DNA of 51,801 nucleotides from Sphaerimonospora thailandensis (GCF_016863115.1 NZ_BOOG01000052.1:1-51801); one strand, 5' to 3'. Counted from the stretch's first letter, positions 33,762 through 43,176 are shown. The notes: generated from the letters alone by a model not told the origin. Made by a program: numbers and translations.

Positions 33762-35354
33762 TCAAGGTCCGTCGCCAACGAGCTCGGGCAGCCGAGCCCG
33801 CAGTAGCTTGCCGGTGCCGGTACGCGGTAAATCTGAAGGATTAACCCGGACAGGGCGGACATCGGACAGGCCGTACCGTCGCAGGAGGAAATCACGCAGG
33901 AGTGCCGCCGACCCGGCTGGCACCTCGCTTGTCGGCGCGTAGCACAGCAGCAGCGTGCCGTCCTGGTCGAGGACGCCGGCGGCGGTGACGAACGGCAGCT
34001 CGCCGAGAGCCGCCTCGATCTGCCGGCCATGTACGAGGGTCCCGTCGGGGATCCGGACCAGGTCGACGGTGGCGCCCAACACAGTGAGCCGGCCGTCGGC
34101 CACACGGGCGATGTCGCCGGTGCGCAACCAGCCGTCACCGGTCAGCGGCGAGAGGTCGGCCGGGTCAGCATAGGCGGTGGCGACGGGCACCCCGCGCACC
34201 TCCAACCGGCCCGTACGGCCCGAGGGCACCGGTGCGCCGGACGCGTTCACCACCCGCACCGACACGCCGGGGTGCGGACGGCCGACGGGAAGGATCTCGT
34301 GTGGGTCGATCGGGGACGCGGCCGGCGAGCCCTCGGCGAGGACCTCGTCGACGACGCCGGACGCGGTCTCGGACGAGCCCCAACCCGGGCGAACGGCCCA
34401 GGACTTCAGGCCGTGCGGGACGAGCGCACGCAGCATCCGGTCGACCGCGCCCGCCCGTACGGGCTCGCCCCCGTTCATCACATACCGCAGGCGACTCAGA
34501 TCCCAGCCGCCGTCGAGCCCGGATGCGGCGTCCCCGAGAAGCTCGAAGGCGGTGCTGGTGCCCCACGTAGTGTCGATGTGGTGGTCGTTCAGCACGTCGA
34601 GCCAGCGCAGCGGGTCATCGAGGATCCAGCCGCGATCCGCATGCACCTGGCGGCAGCCCAGCACGACGTCGCGGACGTGACACATCAACAGACCGCTGAC
34701 GTGCTCCAGCGGCATCCAGTTGAAGGTGCGCGAGTCGGCGGTCATCCCGGAGACGGCGATGCTGCCGATCGCGCGCCCCAACACGTTGCGGTGGCACAGC
34801 ACGACGGTCTTCGGCGCACCGGTGGTGCCCGCGGTGCGCATCAGCGCCGCCGGCTCGGCCGGGTCCGCGCGGTGATATTCGGCGTCGATCGGGGACTGCC
34901 GCAGCTCGCGCAGGTCGAGGGTCCGCTCACCGGCACGGCGGGTGTCGGTCAGCAGCCAGGGCCTTCCGGCGGCGCCGGTCAGGGTGTCGACGACGGTGTC
35001 GGCGATGGCGAGCGGCGCGGGCGCCGGGATCAGCCCGCCGAGCGTCGCGCCCCAGAACACGGCCACCAGGTTCCGGGGCTCACGGGCGGCGATGACGACC
35101 CTGTCGCCGGCGGCCGCGCCGTACCGGCGCAGGCCGTGCAGGATCCGGCTCGCCTCCTCCAACAGTGCCCGGTAGCTCATGTCGTGCCGGCCACGACCAT
35201 CGAGGAAGGTCAGGGCGGCGGACCGCCGGTCGGTGGCGGCGGCCCGGAGGAGCGCGGCGGTGAGCGTCTCCGGGCCGCCGCCCGGCAGCGGCCCCCCGAA
35301 CAGTTCGGAGGACCGCGTCGGATTCGTGCCCGGTCGCCGATCGACGGCTGTCAT
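33762..35354 (-). CDS. adenylate-forming acyl/aryl ligase (FAAL/acyl-CoA synthetase-like)
   Basis: A 530-residue ANL-superfamily enzyme that activates a carboxylic acid with ATP. Core motifs: TAGTTGAPKTVVLCHRN (A3), FNWMPLEHVSGLLMCHVRDV, GWGSSETASGVV (A5), GWLRTGDIARVADGRL (A7) and LPRTGTGKLLR with the C-terminal lysine (A10). The WMPLEHVSG signature is shared with stand-alone fatty-acyl-AMP-ligase-like and NRPS/PKS-loading ligases rather than classical acetyl-CoA synthetases. No carrier protein is encoded nearby, so the acceptor may be CoA. Its ATG overlaps the MFS stop (ATGA), coupling activation and export. Confidence 0.88.
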   Translation of the reverse strand: MTAVDRRPGTNPTRSSELFGGPLPGGGPETLTAALLRAAATDRRSAALTFLDGRGRHDMSYRALLEEASRILHGLRRYGAAAGDRVVIAAREPRNLVAVFWGATLGGLIPAPAPLAIADTVVDTLTGAAGRPWLLTDTRRAGERTLDLRELRQSPIDAEYHRADPAEPAALMRTAGTTGAPKTVVLCHRNVLGRAIGSIAVSGMTADSRTFNWMPLEHVSGLLMCHVRDVVLGCRQVHADRGWILDDPLRWLDVLNDHHIDTTWGTSTAFELLGDAASGLDGGWDLSRLRYVMNGGEPVRAGAVDRMLRALVPHGLKSWAVRPGWGSSETASGVVDEVLAEGSPAASPIDPHEILPVGRPHPGVSVRVVNASGAPVPSGRTGRLEVRGVPVATAYADPADLSPLTGDGWLRTGDIARVADGRLTVLGATVDLVRIPDGTLVHGRQIEAALGELPFVTAAGVLDQDGTLLLCYAPTSEVPAGSAALLRDFLLRRYGLSDVRPVRVNPSDLPRTGTGKLLRARLPELVGDGP

Positions 35355-36820
35355 TCGGCTGGGGCCGCGACCGGCCGCGCGGAGCGCTTGCGCAGCGCCG
35401 CGACGAATGCAGCGATCATGGTCACCGCGGAGATGGCCGTGACCACGTAGAGGCCGTTCTGGTACGAGGAGAGCATCGCGGTGGAGCTCTTGACGTCGGG
35501 CTGGCCGGCGGCCATGGTCGCGGTGACCACGGCGAGCACGACGGCCGCGCCGACCTGGTAGCCGGTCTGCAGGATGCCGGCCGCGAGCCCCTGCTCGGCG
35601 TCGGCGACGCCGCTGGTCGCCTGGACGTTGGCAGCGGGGAACGAGAACGGGAAGGCCACGCCGATGAGCAGCATGGTCGGCAGCAGCACGGTCAGGTACG
35701 GCGACGCCACGTCGATACGCCAGAAGAGCACATAGGCAGCGGTATAGGCGACGAACCCGGCGAAAATCATCCAGCCCGGGCCGAACCGGCCCACGAGCAC
35801 ACCAGCGCGAGGCGCGATGGTCGCGATGAGCAGGCCACACGGCAGGAACGCGAGCGCCATCTGCAGCGGCGACCACCCGCGCATCTCCTGCAGGTAGAGC
35901 GCGCCGATGAACTGGAAGCTCATGTACGTGCCGAGAATCGCCGCCGCGGCGAGGCTCGCGCCGACCAGGGAGCGGTTGCGCAGCAGGCCGAGCCGCAACA
36001 GCGGGACCGCGGTGCGGCGCTCGATGACGGTGAACAGGGCGAGCAGCAGCAGCGCGACGGCGAACTGGACCAGGGTGCGCGGCGTGGACCAACCGACTTC
36101 CGGAGCCTCGACGATCGTGTAGACGATCAGGAGCATCGCCGTGGTGACCGTGAACGCGCCGGCCACGTCGTAGTTGCGCCGGCCGGGCCCGCGGGCCGGG
36201 TCACGAGGCACCAGCACCGCCCCTCCGACGAGCACCAGCAGCGCGATCGGCACCGGCAGCAGGAACGTCCACCGCCAGTCGATCTGGGTGAGCAGCCCAC
36301 CGGCGATGAGTCCGGAGGAGAACCCGGCGGCGCCGCAGGCCGTGTAGATGGCGACGGCCTTGTTGCGCTGCGCACCCTCCCGGAACGTGGTGACGATGAT
36401 CGACAGTCCGGCCGGCGCGGTGAACGCCGCGCTCAAGCCCATCACGAAGCGGGCGGCGATCAGCACGATGCCGTCGTTGGCGATCCCGCCGACGAAGGAT
36501 GCGGAGGCGAAGACCGCGACCGCGACCAGCAGCACCCGCCGCCGGCCCAACAGGTCGCACATTCGCCCGCCGAGCAGCAGGAAGCCACCGAAGCCGAGCA
36601 CGTACGCGCTGACCACCCACTGCACCGCGGCGGTCGACATGCCGAGCTCTTCCTTGATCGGCGGCACCGCGATGCCCACCATCGCGTTGTCCAGCGCGTC
36701 CAGGAACATCGCACTGCACAGCACGATCAGCATGGCCAGCAGCCGTGGGCCCCAGCGTTCCTGTTCGTCGGTTCGTGCGGTGGTCGCGGGACCCGCCGCC
36801 ATTTCGTCGGAAATTGCCAT
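35351..36820 (-). CDS. MFS drug/product exporter, DHA2 type
   Basis: A 489-residue transporter with about 14 membrane helices, the DHA2/EmrB-QacA type. It begins RLLAMLIVLCSAMFLDALDNAMVGIAVPPI, has the motif GGRMCDLLGRRRVL between helices 2 and 3, and motif C in helix 5 (SAAFTAPAGLSIIVTTF). It is divergent from a TetR gene with three operator-like sites between them, so it is almost certainly TetR-controlled and co-transcribed with the ligase. Confidence 0.92.
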   Translation of the reverse strand: MAISDEMAAGPATTARTDEQERWGPRLLAMLIVLCSAMFLDALDNAMVGIAVPPIKEELGMSTAAVQWVVSAYVLGFGGFLLLGGRMCDLLGRRRVLLVAVAVFASASFVGGIANDGIVLIAARFVMGLSAAFTAPAGLSIIVTTFREGAQRNKAVAIYTACGAAGFSSGLIAGGLLTQIDWRWTFLLPVPIALLVLVGGAVLVPRDPARGPGRRNYDVAGAFTVTTAMLLIVYTIVEAPEVGWSTPRTLVQFAVALLLLALFTVIERRTAVPLLRLGLLRNRSLVGASLAAAAILGTYMSFQFIGALYLQEMRGWSPLQMALAFLPCGLLIATIAPRAGVLVGRFGPGWMIFAGFVAYTAAYVLFWRIDVASPYLTVLLPTMLLIGVAFPFSFPAANVQATSGVADAEQGLAAGILQTGYQVGAAVVLAVVTATMAAGQPDVKSSTAMLSSYQNGLYVVTAISAVTMIAAFVAALRKRSARPVAAPAE

Positions 36821-36859
36821 GAGGTGGCTCCATCCATCTAATCTTGAAAGTCCAATAGT

Positions 36860-36934
36860 GGACCGAACAGTCCCGGACCGATCGGTCCATGATTAACCTG
36901 TGGTTGGATCACTGTCAACAGGACCGTTCAGTCC
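36860..36934. promoter_or_regulatory. three TetR operator sites in the exporter/TetR promoter
   Basis: The 14-base palindromic motif GGACCG..C.GTCC occurs at 36860-36873 (GGACCGAACAGTCC), 36875-36888 (GGACCGATCGGTCC, perfect) and 36921-36934 (GGACCGTTCAGTCC). A further inverted repeat GTCCA/TGGAC at 36850-36863 overlaps the first. They lie between the divergent exporter and TetR start codons. Confidence 0.85.
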
Positions 36935-36962
36935 CGCTACATTTGAGCGAGGAGGTCGGGGC

Positions 36963-37553
36963 ATGGCACGCAGGGCGGCAGCGGACACCAGGGAGCGCAT
37001 ACTCGTCACCGCGGCTCGCTTGTTCGGCGACAAGGGCGTCCACGCTGTCGGTCTGCAGCAGATCATCGAAGCGGCCGGCTGCGGCAAGAACCTGCTCTAT
37101 CGGGAGTTCCCGAGCAAGGACGTGCTGGTCACCGCGTACCTTGAGCGATGCCGAGAGGACTGGACCGAGACGCTGCGCGAGACCGCCGCCGCGACGAACA
37201 CGCCGGCAGAGCAGATCGTCGCGGTGGTGAAGGCGATCGCCGAGCGTGCGACCGCCCCGGGCACCCGCGGCTGCGCGCTGCGCAACACGTTCGCGGAATT
37301 CCCCGAACAGTCGCACCCGGCTCACCAGGTGGCGGTCGAGCACTTCACCCAGATGCGCCGCCAACTGCACGAGCTGGCCCAGCGGGCCGACGCCCACGAC
37401 CCGCAACTCCTCGGCGACCGCATCATGCTGATCATCGACGGGCTCTACACCAACGGCGCCATTTTCGGCACCGCCGGCGCGGCCGCCGCCGCCATCGCGT
37501 TCGCCGAGGAGGTCGTCGCCGCGCAGACGACGACCTCCACTGTGGTCGCTTAA
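36963..37553 (+). CDS. TetR-family repressor
   Basis: A 196-residue regulator: helix-turn-helix at residues 10-50 (TRERILVTAARLFGDKGVHAVGLQQIIEAAGCGKNLLYREF) and a ligand domain with GCALRNTFAEFPEQSHPAH, resembling TetR_C_7/C_33-type regulators. GAGGAGG precedes the ATG. It is divergent from the exporter-ligase operon and convergent with the monooxygenase operon; operator copies at both its own promoter and 43.3 kb suggest it governs the cluster. Confidence 0.93.
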   Translation: MARRAAADTRERILVTAARLFGDKGVHAVGLQQIIEAAGCGKNLLYREFPSKDVLVTAYLERCREDWTETLRETAAATNTPAEQIVAVVKAIAERATAPGTRGCALRNTFAEFPEQSHPAHQVAVEHFTQMRRQLHELAQRADAHDPQLLGDRIMLIIDGLYTNGAIFGTAGAAAAAIAFAEEVVAAQTTTSTVVA

Positions 37554-37569
37554 CCGCGACGGATGGCGG

Positions 37570-38763
37570 TCACGGCAGCAACCCCAGGCTGAAGGGGTTC
37601 TGCGGTACGCCGCCGAGCAGGTGCGCGCCCGCCGACTGGATCACCTGGTCCTGCGCGATCACATGCTGGCACATCGTGGTGAGATCGCGCAGCCAGCGAT
37701 CCAGCGGTGACGGCCGGTAGATCGCCGCGGTCGCGACCAGGTCGACCATGCGGGTCACGATCGAGCGGGCCACCCGGAAGGAGTTGGTACGCGCCAGCAC
37801 GGCGGCGGCCCGCTCGTCAGGAGCCGGCTCGACGCCGGAGGCGAGCCGATCCCACAGCCGGTCGAGGCTCCCGTAGACCGCGTACCGGACAGCACCCAAC
37901 TCCATCTCCGCCTCGGCGATGGCCATCTGCACCCGATAGGTGTCGGTCCACGGCAGGCCGGTGGCCCGCTCGACCCGCGTACCCGCCATCTCCCTGACCA
38001 GGTCGAGCGCGGCACGCGCGATGCCGAGCGGCACCCCGGGCATGTTGCGCAGGACCGAGTCCGTGGCGAAGAGCGGGCCCTCGCGCCGCGGACGGGCCAG
38101 GCTGAACGATCGCTCCTCGGGCACGAACAACTGGTTGGCCGTGTAGTCCCGGCTGCCACTGCCGGCCAGGCCGGTCGTGTGCCAGGTGTCGAGGATCTCG
38201 AAGTCATCGCGGCGGGCCAGCATGACACGCCAGTTGACGGGCATGCCGCCCGGCCCGCGCTCGGGCTCGCCGTCGCTGTAGACCTGACAGCCCGCCACTA
38301 CCCAATCCGCGTGGGTGATGCCGCTGCCGAAGCCCCAGCGGCCGGTCACCCGATAGCCGCCCGGTACCCGGTCCGCCCGGCCCACGGGCAGGATCAGACC
38401 GGCGGTTATGAGATCGGGGTCTGTGAAGAGCTCGCGCGCCACCGACTCCTCGAGGTAGCCGGCATAGATCGGCGTGTCCATGCCGATCATCGCACACCAA
38501 CCGGCGGAAGCGTCGCCCATGGCCAGCGCCTCGATCACCTGGGTCTGCTCGGTCGAGTTCAGCTCCGGACCTCCCCAGGAGCGGGGCACCGCCATCCGGA
38601 ACACGCCTGTGCCGCGCAGCAGTTCCACCACGTCAGCGGGCAGGCACCGGTGCTTCTCGATGTCGTCGGCCCGTTCGCGCAGTCGCGGCGCGACCCGCCG
38701 GGCCGCCTCGAGGATGTCGGCGAACGAGTTGGGCACCGTGGAGGACGACAGTTCGACGGTCAT
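37570..38763 (-). CDS. acyl-CoA-dehydrogenase-fold flavin monooxygenase (HsaA/HpaB-like, group D)
   Basis: A 397-residue enzyme with the acyl-CoA dehydrogenase fold: CLPADVVELLRGTGVFRMAVPRSWGGPEL, GDASAGWCAMIGMDTPIYAGYL, TGRWGFGSGITHADWVVAGC, and a helical C-terminus (RDLTTMCQHVIAQDQVIQSAGAHLLGG). It lacks the catalytic Glu region of true dehydrogenases and matches two-component phenol or dibenzothiophene/HsaA-type monooxygenases. A flavin reductase two genes upstream in the same operon would supply FMNH2/FADH2. ATGA overlap with the oxidase gene. Confidence 0.88.
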   Translation of the reverse strand: MTVELSSSTVPNSFADILEAARRVAPRLRERADDIEKHRCLPADVVELLRGTGVFRMAVPRSWGGPELNSTEQTQVIEALAMGDASAGWCAMIGMDTPIYAGYLEESVARELFTDPDLITAGLILPVGRADRVPGGYRVTGRWGFGSGITHADWVVAGCQVYSDGEPERGPGGMPVNWRVMLARRDDFEILDTWHTTGLAGSGSRDYTANQLFVPEERSFSLARPRREGPLFATDSVLRNMPGVPLGIARAALDLVREMAGTRVERATGLPWTDTYRVQMAIAEAEMELGAVRYAVYGSLDRLWDRLASGVEPAPDERAAAVLARTNSFRVARSIVTRMVDLVATAAIYRPSPLDRWLRDLTTMCQHVIAQDQVIQSAGAHLLGGVPQNPFSLGLLP

Positions 38764-40235
38764 GACCGAACACCTTTCCGAGGAGGGGTGGTGGTGACGG
38801 AGTACCGGCCGGGCGCGATCGCCTGGTGCGGATCCAGCAGCGTCTTGAACCGGCTCAGCAGTTCTCGGTCCGCACCGAGCCGCTCGAACCAGTCTGTGTG
38901 GTCGACGTCGAGCCGGTACGGCCGGAAGCCTGCCGCGGTGAACGATTCGTAGAGCAGATCGAGGGCCTTGTGCGGGGCCGCGGCGTCCTTCCTCTCGTAC
39001 TTCATCGACACCACGAGGTCGACGACGTCGGAGTTCAGCGCGTGGAGCGTGGCGCCGAAGCGCACTCCGGTGGCCTCCCCCACCTCGTTCAGCAGCCGAT
39101 CGGCGTGTACGACGGCAGCGCCGCGGAACGGCACCAGCGGCAGGAAGAAGAGGAATCCGACGTGCTCGTCGATCTGATCCGCCGGACGGCCGAGCTTCAT
39201 CTCGAAGATCGTGTCATTGCGGTCCGGGTCACCCGCATAGGAGCGCTCGACAAGTGTCGCGACCTCGCGGCCGGGGCCTTCGTCTGTCGCGTCGGTCGCG
39301 CTGACGGCGGAGAAAACACCCGAACGGCGCGCCTCCTCGACCACGACCCCGGTGAGCGCCTCGACCGCGGCGGCGGTGCCGTCCACGCAGGCGTGCACGA
39401 GGAAGTGATCCGGGTGGAGCGTGCCGTAGCCGCGCGCCGCGGCCGGGTTGTAGACCTTCAGCACGCCGTGCAACAGCCCCTGCCCGACCCAGCGATGCAG
39501 CACGTCCGTTGCGGCGGCCAGCTGCTCCGGCACGAAGTTGAGCCGGATCACCCGCAGCGCCTCGGGCCGGGGGAGCAGCCGCACCGTGGCGGCGGTGACC
39601 ACGGCGAGGTCCGACTGCACGAACAGCTGCAGCGCCGACGGGCCGAGGCCGTACGGGTAGACCGGCGTCGCCACCTCGGGGTCCGGCCACCAGCCGACCC
39701 GCCGCATCGTGCCGTCGGCGCAGGCCAGCTCGAGCCCGACCAAGTCGTGCACACGCTGGTGGCGCAGGCCGACACCGCGGTCGAGCGCGTTGCCGATGAC
39801 GCTGGTCCGGGCGGCCGATACGGTGACGTTGAGCATCCGCTCGGTGCCATCGAGTAGATCCGCCAGCTGCAGCTGGGTCACCCCGGGCTCGATCACCGCC
39901 CAGCCTGCCTCCACGTCGATGGCGCGGACCGCGTCGAGGTCACCGAGGTCGAGGGCGATGGCGCCGGGCATGACCGGCTCCCGGGTGCCGAGACCCCAGT
40001 TGCGGCCGGTGCTGTACGGGTGCAGCGACCCCGCCTCCGGCGAGCGGCCGAAGATCTCCACGACACGGCACACCTCGTCGGCTGTGCGCGGCCGGATGAT
40101 CCCGGCGACCGACCGGGACGGGAACACGGACACGTTGGGGCCGAGTGTCAGCTCGTCCGGTCCGGACGGGGTGACCACCCGGTCGGCGCCGACCACCTCG
40201 GCGGCCGCCTGCAGGGATTGTTCGAGGTCGCTCAT
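38760..40235 (-). CDS. VAO/PCMH-type FAD oxidase (4-cresol dehydrogenase-like)
   Basis: A 491-residue flavoprotein. The FAD domain reads YSTGRNWGLGTREPVMPGAIALDLGDLDAV ... AVIEPGVTQLQLADLL and SVIGNALDRGVGLRHQRVHDLVGLELACADG, the pattern of p-cresol methylhydroxylase and vanillyl-alcohol oxidase. These oxidise para-alkyl or para-hydroxymethyl phenols. The C-terminal cap ends with LLDPHQAIAPGRY. It overlaps genes on both sides by 4 bases (ATGA), so it belongs to one operon with the monooxygenase and reductase. The phenolic substrate is an inference. Confidence 0.88.
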   Translation of the reverse strand: MSDLEQSLQAAAEVVGADRVVTPSGPDELTLGPNVSVFPSRSVAGIIRPRTADEVCRVVEIFGRSPEAGSLHPYSTGRNWGLGTREPVMPGAIALDLGDLDAVRAIDVEAGWAVIEPGVTQLQLADLLDGTERMLNVTVSAARTSVIGNALDRGVGLRHQRVHDLVGLELACADGTMRRVGWWPDPEVATPVYPYGLGPSALQLFVQSDLAVVTAATVRLLPRPEALRVIRLNFVPEQLAAATDVLHRWVGQGLLHGVLKVYNPAAARGYGTLHPDHFLVHACVDGTAAAVEALTGVVVEEARRSGVFSAVSATDATDEGPGREVATLVERSYAGDPDRNDTIFEMKLGRPADQIDEHVGFLFFLPLVPFRGAAVVHADRLLNEVGEATGVRFGATLHALNSDVVDLVVSMKYERKDAAAPHKALDLLYESFTAAGFRPYRLDVDHTDWFERLGADRELLSRFKTLLDPHQAIAPGRYSVTTTPPRKGVRS

Positions 40236-40726
40236 AGTTCGCCTTTCAACGCGTGGAATCGGCCGTGTAGGAATACGATCGGCGGCCGACGATGCTGCTG
40301 ACCGGCTGCCACCACCGAGCCGATCAGCACGGTGTGGTCCCCGGCATCGAATTGGTCGCGCAACTCGCACTCCAGCCATGCCGGGGCGTCCACGATCAGG
40401 GCGCCGGTGTGTTCGCCCGGTCGGGCGGACAGGGTGCGGACCGCCTCGGCCCGCACGTCCCGGCTCTGCGCGAAGACGCGGGCCAGATCGTGCGTGCCGG
40501 CGTCGAGGATGGACAGTGCCCAGACCTTCGTCGTGAGCAGGTCGGCCAGAAAGGTGGAGCCCTGGCGCAGGGAGATGGAGACCAACGGCGGCCCCAGGGA
40601 CACCGAGGTCAAAGAGTTGACCGTGAGGGCGTCGTGCCGGCGGCCACTGTTGTCATCGGCATAGGTGGTGGCGATGCAGACGCCGGTGGCGAAGTTGCGC
40701 ATCGTGCCACGCAGGTCGACTTCCAC
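40232..40726 (-). CDS. flavin reductase (HpaC/HsaB-like)
   Basis: A 164-residue NAD(P)H:flavin oxidoreductase: MRNFATGVCIATTYADD, ALTVNSLTSVSLGPPLVSISLRQGST and the C-terminal GDHTVLIGSVVAAG, PIVFLHGRFHAL. It delivers reduced flavin to a two-component monooxygenase, here the gene ending at 37570. The GTG start follows AGGAG; its stop overlaps the start of the oxidase gene. Confidence 0.9.
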   Translation of the reverse strand: MEVDLRGTMRNFATGVCIATTYADDNSGRRHDALTVNSLTSVSLGPPLVSISLRQGSTFLADLLTTKVWALSILDAGTHDLARVFAQSRDVRAEAVRTLSARPGEHTGALIVDAPAWLECELRDQFDAGDHTVLIGSVVAAGQQHRRPPIVFLHGRFHALKGEL

Positions 40727-40783
40727 GATCAGCTCCTCTCAGAGCAGAGCCATCGGCATGGATGATGGGCGGCGGGCAACCGG

Positions 40784-41599
40784 TCAGTCTTCCTCGAGCA
40801 GGTCGGGCTGCTCCCGGACGATCTCGTCCCACAGCAGCTGGAAACTGAACCGGCCGAGTTGGGCGTCGCCGAAGCCGTCGCGGGCGGCCAGCGCCTGCTC
40901 CTCGCTCATCGGCTGCAGGGTGCCGGCCGCCGCGGCGAGCAGCTGGACCTGCGCGCAGGTGTCGTACGTGAAGAACCAGTGCGCGGCCTCCTCGATCGAC
41001 CCGCCAACGGTGATCAGGCCGTGGTAGCGCAGGAGGAGCGCCCGCTTTTCGGCGAGCTTCTCGGCGATGTCGCGGCCCTGTGCGATCGAGATCGACGGTC
41101 CCTCGTACGCGTCGTAAAGCACCTGATCCTGATAGAAGGCCGCGGACTCCTGGTCGATCGGTTCGAGCAGCCGTCCCACCGCCGCCAGTGCCCGGGCGTG
41201 CACGGTGTGCCCGTGCGCGGCGGCGACCGCGTCCGGCCGCAGCTGGTGGATTTTCGAGTGGATGACGAAGGCGCTCGGGTTGACCGGGTGGTCGCCGGCG
41301 ACGACCTTGCCGTCCATGTCCACGAGGATGAGGTCGCCGACACGTACCCGGTTGAACGAGACGCCGAACGGGTTGACCCAGAATCGATCATGATGTTCGG
41401 GATCACGCACCGAGAGATGGCCGGAGATGCCCTCGCCGAAGCCGTACTTGCCGAACAGGCGAACCGCCGCGGCGAGGCGCTGCTTGGCGTGGCGGCGGGC
41501 GTCCTCCAGCGACTCGAACCGCGGCTCGGCGGCCAGCGGCAGACCAGTGTGGGTATCGGCGAGGTAGGTGGGCCCTGCGGCGGCGATGTCGGTGGTCAA
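40784..41599 (-). CDS. class II aldolase/adducin-family protein
   Basis: A 271-residue zinc enzyme of the fuculose-phosphate-aldolase fold: FGEGISGHLSVRDPEHHDRFWVNPFGVSF, PSAFVIHSKIHQLRPDAVAAAHGHTVHARALAA with the metal histidines, and a third in LLLRYHGLITVG. Members act as aldolases, epimerases or as decarboxylases of aromatic acids (phthalate-pathway type). It is 57 bases upstream of the flavin reductase gene and is probably co-transcribed. Substrate unknown. Confidence 0.88.
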   Translation of the reverse strand: MTTDIAAAGPTYLADTHTGLPLAAEPRFESLEDARRHAKQRLAAAVRLFGKYGFGEGISGHLSVRDPEHHDRFWVNPFGVSFNRVRVGDLILVDMDGKVVAGDHPVNPSAFVIHSKIHQLRPDAVAAAHGHTVHARALAAVGRLLEPIDQESAAFYQDQVLYDAYEGPSISIAQGRDIAEKLAEKRALLLRYHGLITVGGSIEEAAHWFFTYDTCAQVQLLAAAAGTLQPMSEEQALAARDGFGDAQLGRFSFQLLWDEIVREQPDLLEED

Positions 41600-41670
41600 A
41601 GCACTCTCCTTCGAGGGTGACGAGTCAGAGGCGGCGGAGTTGGAGGCGAATGAGTTAGAAGGAGGACGAA

Positions 41671-43176
41671 TCAGAGGGGGACCAGCGTCGCGGTGCTGAC
41701 CGGCGCGGTATTGATCGCGGCGACGATGTCGACGGCCCGGTCGACCAGCGACGGAATGCCGAACGTGAAGAACAGTGCGCCGGCGGCGAGGTCGCCGAGC
41801 GCGTAGATCCGGTCGTCAGTACGTCCCCCGACCCGCAGCCGGCTGGTCGCGCGTTCCACGTCGAGCCCGCCACGCGGGTGGCGCTCGACCAGTCCGCAAC
41901 GACGCAGCGATGCGATCAGGGCGCCCGCACCGGACGGGATCCGATGCGTCGGCGCGCTGACCGCGTTGACGACCGTCGAGTAGTCGCGGACGCCGTCGGC
42001 CAGGACAGCCTGGAACCCGTCAACGAACTTGATCTCCCGCAGGCCGCGGGGCAGGTCCAACTGGCCCGACTCGATGAGGGCGAGCAGGCGGTGCCCGTTG
42101 GCCGGCGGCATCGGGCAGCACAGACTCATGATCGTGCGGTGGTGCTCACTCATCAGGTATGACTTGTCGTGCTCCGGCAGGATCGGCCACACGTCGGGAC
42201 CGGTGTCGGGCACCGCCCGCTGCAGGATCCGCAGGCCCAGGTCGGGGTGGTCGACCGCGGCGAGATGACGGCGCAGCCGCTCGACCGGATCCTCGACCTC
42301 CGTGCCGGTGACCTCGCGGATCAGCGCCGGGATGTCCACGTCGGCGTGCCGCAGCTCGGCGCGCATGATCTCGAAGGCTTCCCCTATCGGCATGGACTTC
42401 AGCGCACGGAACGTTTCCGGAGTGAAGTGGGCGAGCCGGTAGTCGGCCGGGCACTGCCGGACGGCGGGCAGCACAGCCCGGCGCGACAGCATGCTGATCG
42501 GCCCGCGGTGGCCGACCGCGGCCAAGGCGAGCACGGCGTCTACCGCGGTGAGCCCGCTGCCGATCACCGCCACCGGTTCGTCTGGGTCGATGACGGCGAG
42601 CCGGCCGACCACCGGGTATGGATCGCCGATGAAGCCCGGCATGCCGGACAACCCGTAGCTGTCGGCCGGCCCGCCGCCGCCCACGCACAGCACGACGACG
42701 TCCATCTCATACCGGTCGCCGGACCCAGCCTCCAGCTCCATCCCGGAACCCGGCGCGGCCCCGTGGACCACCGCCTCACGTACGACGTGCACCTCACAGT
42801 CGCGGTCCAGCAGGACTCGCAGTGCGGTGCGGGCAGATTGCTCGAGGTAATCGCCATACGTGGCCCGTGGAACGAACCTCACCCCGGACCACGGGTCGGC
42901 GGTTTCCGCGTCGACGGCCTCCCCGGCCAGGCCGCGCTCCGCGAACCAGCGCTCGAAATGGTGCGGGTCGCCGGCCCTGATGGACATGTCGTCGGGAGGT
43001 GCGTTGACACGCACCGCTGTGGCGTCCGGTTGATAGGCCCGGCCCCGCCACAGGGTTGGCGAGTCGTCGAAAACAGTGACCACTGCTGGTACGGGCGTCG
43101 CCTGGCTCAGTGCGTCCAGCAGGCAGACAGCGGCGGCCCCGCCGCCGACCACGCCGATTCTGATCGTCGAGGGCAT
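41671..43176 (-). CDS. FAD/NAD(P)-binding protein (NAD_binding_9 type)
   Basis: A 501-residue protein with two dinucleotide folds: RIGVVGGGAAAVCLLDALSQATP at the N-terminus and PVAVIGSGLTAVDAVLALAAVGHRGP in the middle, and the C-terminal FAD-binding IYALGDLAAGALFFTFGIPSLVDRAVDI. The family (PF13454, HcaD/YdhS-like) includes uncharacterised FAD-dependent oxidoreductases resembling N-hydroxylases. It starts at 43176 in a divergent promoter region shared with the LLM gene. Confidence 0.82.
   Translation of the reverse strand: MPSTIRIGVVGGGAAAVCLLDALSQATPVPAVVTVFDDSPTLWRGRAYQPDATAVRVNAPPDDMSIRAGDPHHFERWFAERGLAGEAVDAETADPWSGVRFVPRATYGDYLEQSARTALRVLLDRDCEVHVVREAVVHGAAPGSGMELEAGSGDRYEMDVVVLCVGGGGPADSYGLSGMPGFIGDPYPVVGRLAVIDPDEPVAVIGSGLTAVDAVLALAAVGHRGPISMLSRRAVLPAVRQCPADYRLAHFTPETFRALKSMPIGEAFEIMRAELRHADVDIPALIREVTGTEVEDPVERLRRHLAAVDHPDLGLRILQRAVPDTGPDVWPILPEHDKSYLMSEHHRTIMSLCCPMPPANGHRLLALIESGQLDLPRGLREIKFVDGFQAVLADGVRDYSTVVNAVSAPTHRIPSGAGALIASLRRCGLVERHPRGGLDVERATSRLRVGGRTDDRIYALGDLAAGALFFTFGIPSLVDRAVDIVAAINTAPVSTATLVPL

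Noticed and set aside
35355-36092. Long in-frame extension of the ligase gene upstream of 35354
   Set aside because: The extension is Arg/Ala-rich shadow sequence of the MFS gene; ligase homology starts after the ATG at 35354, which overlaps the MFS stop.
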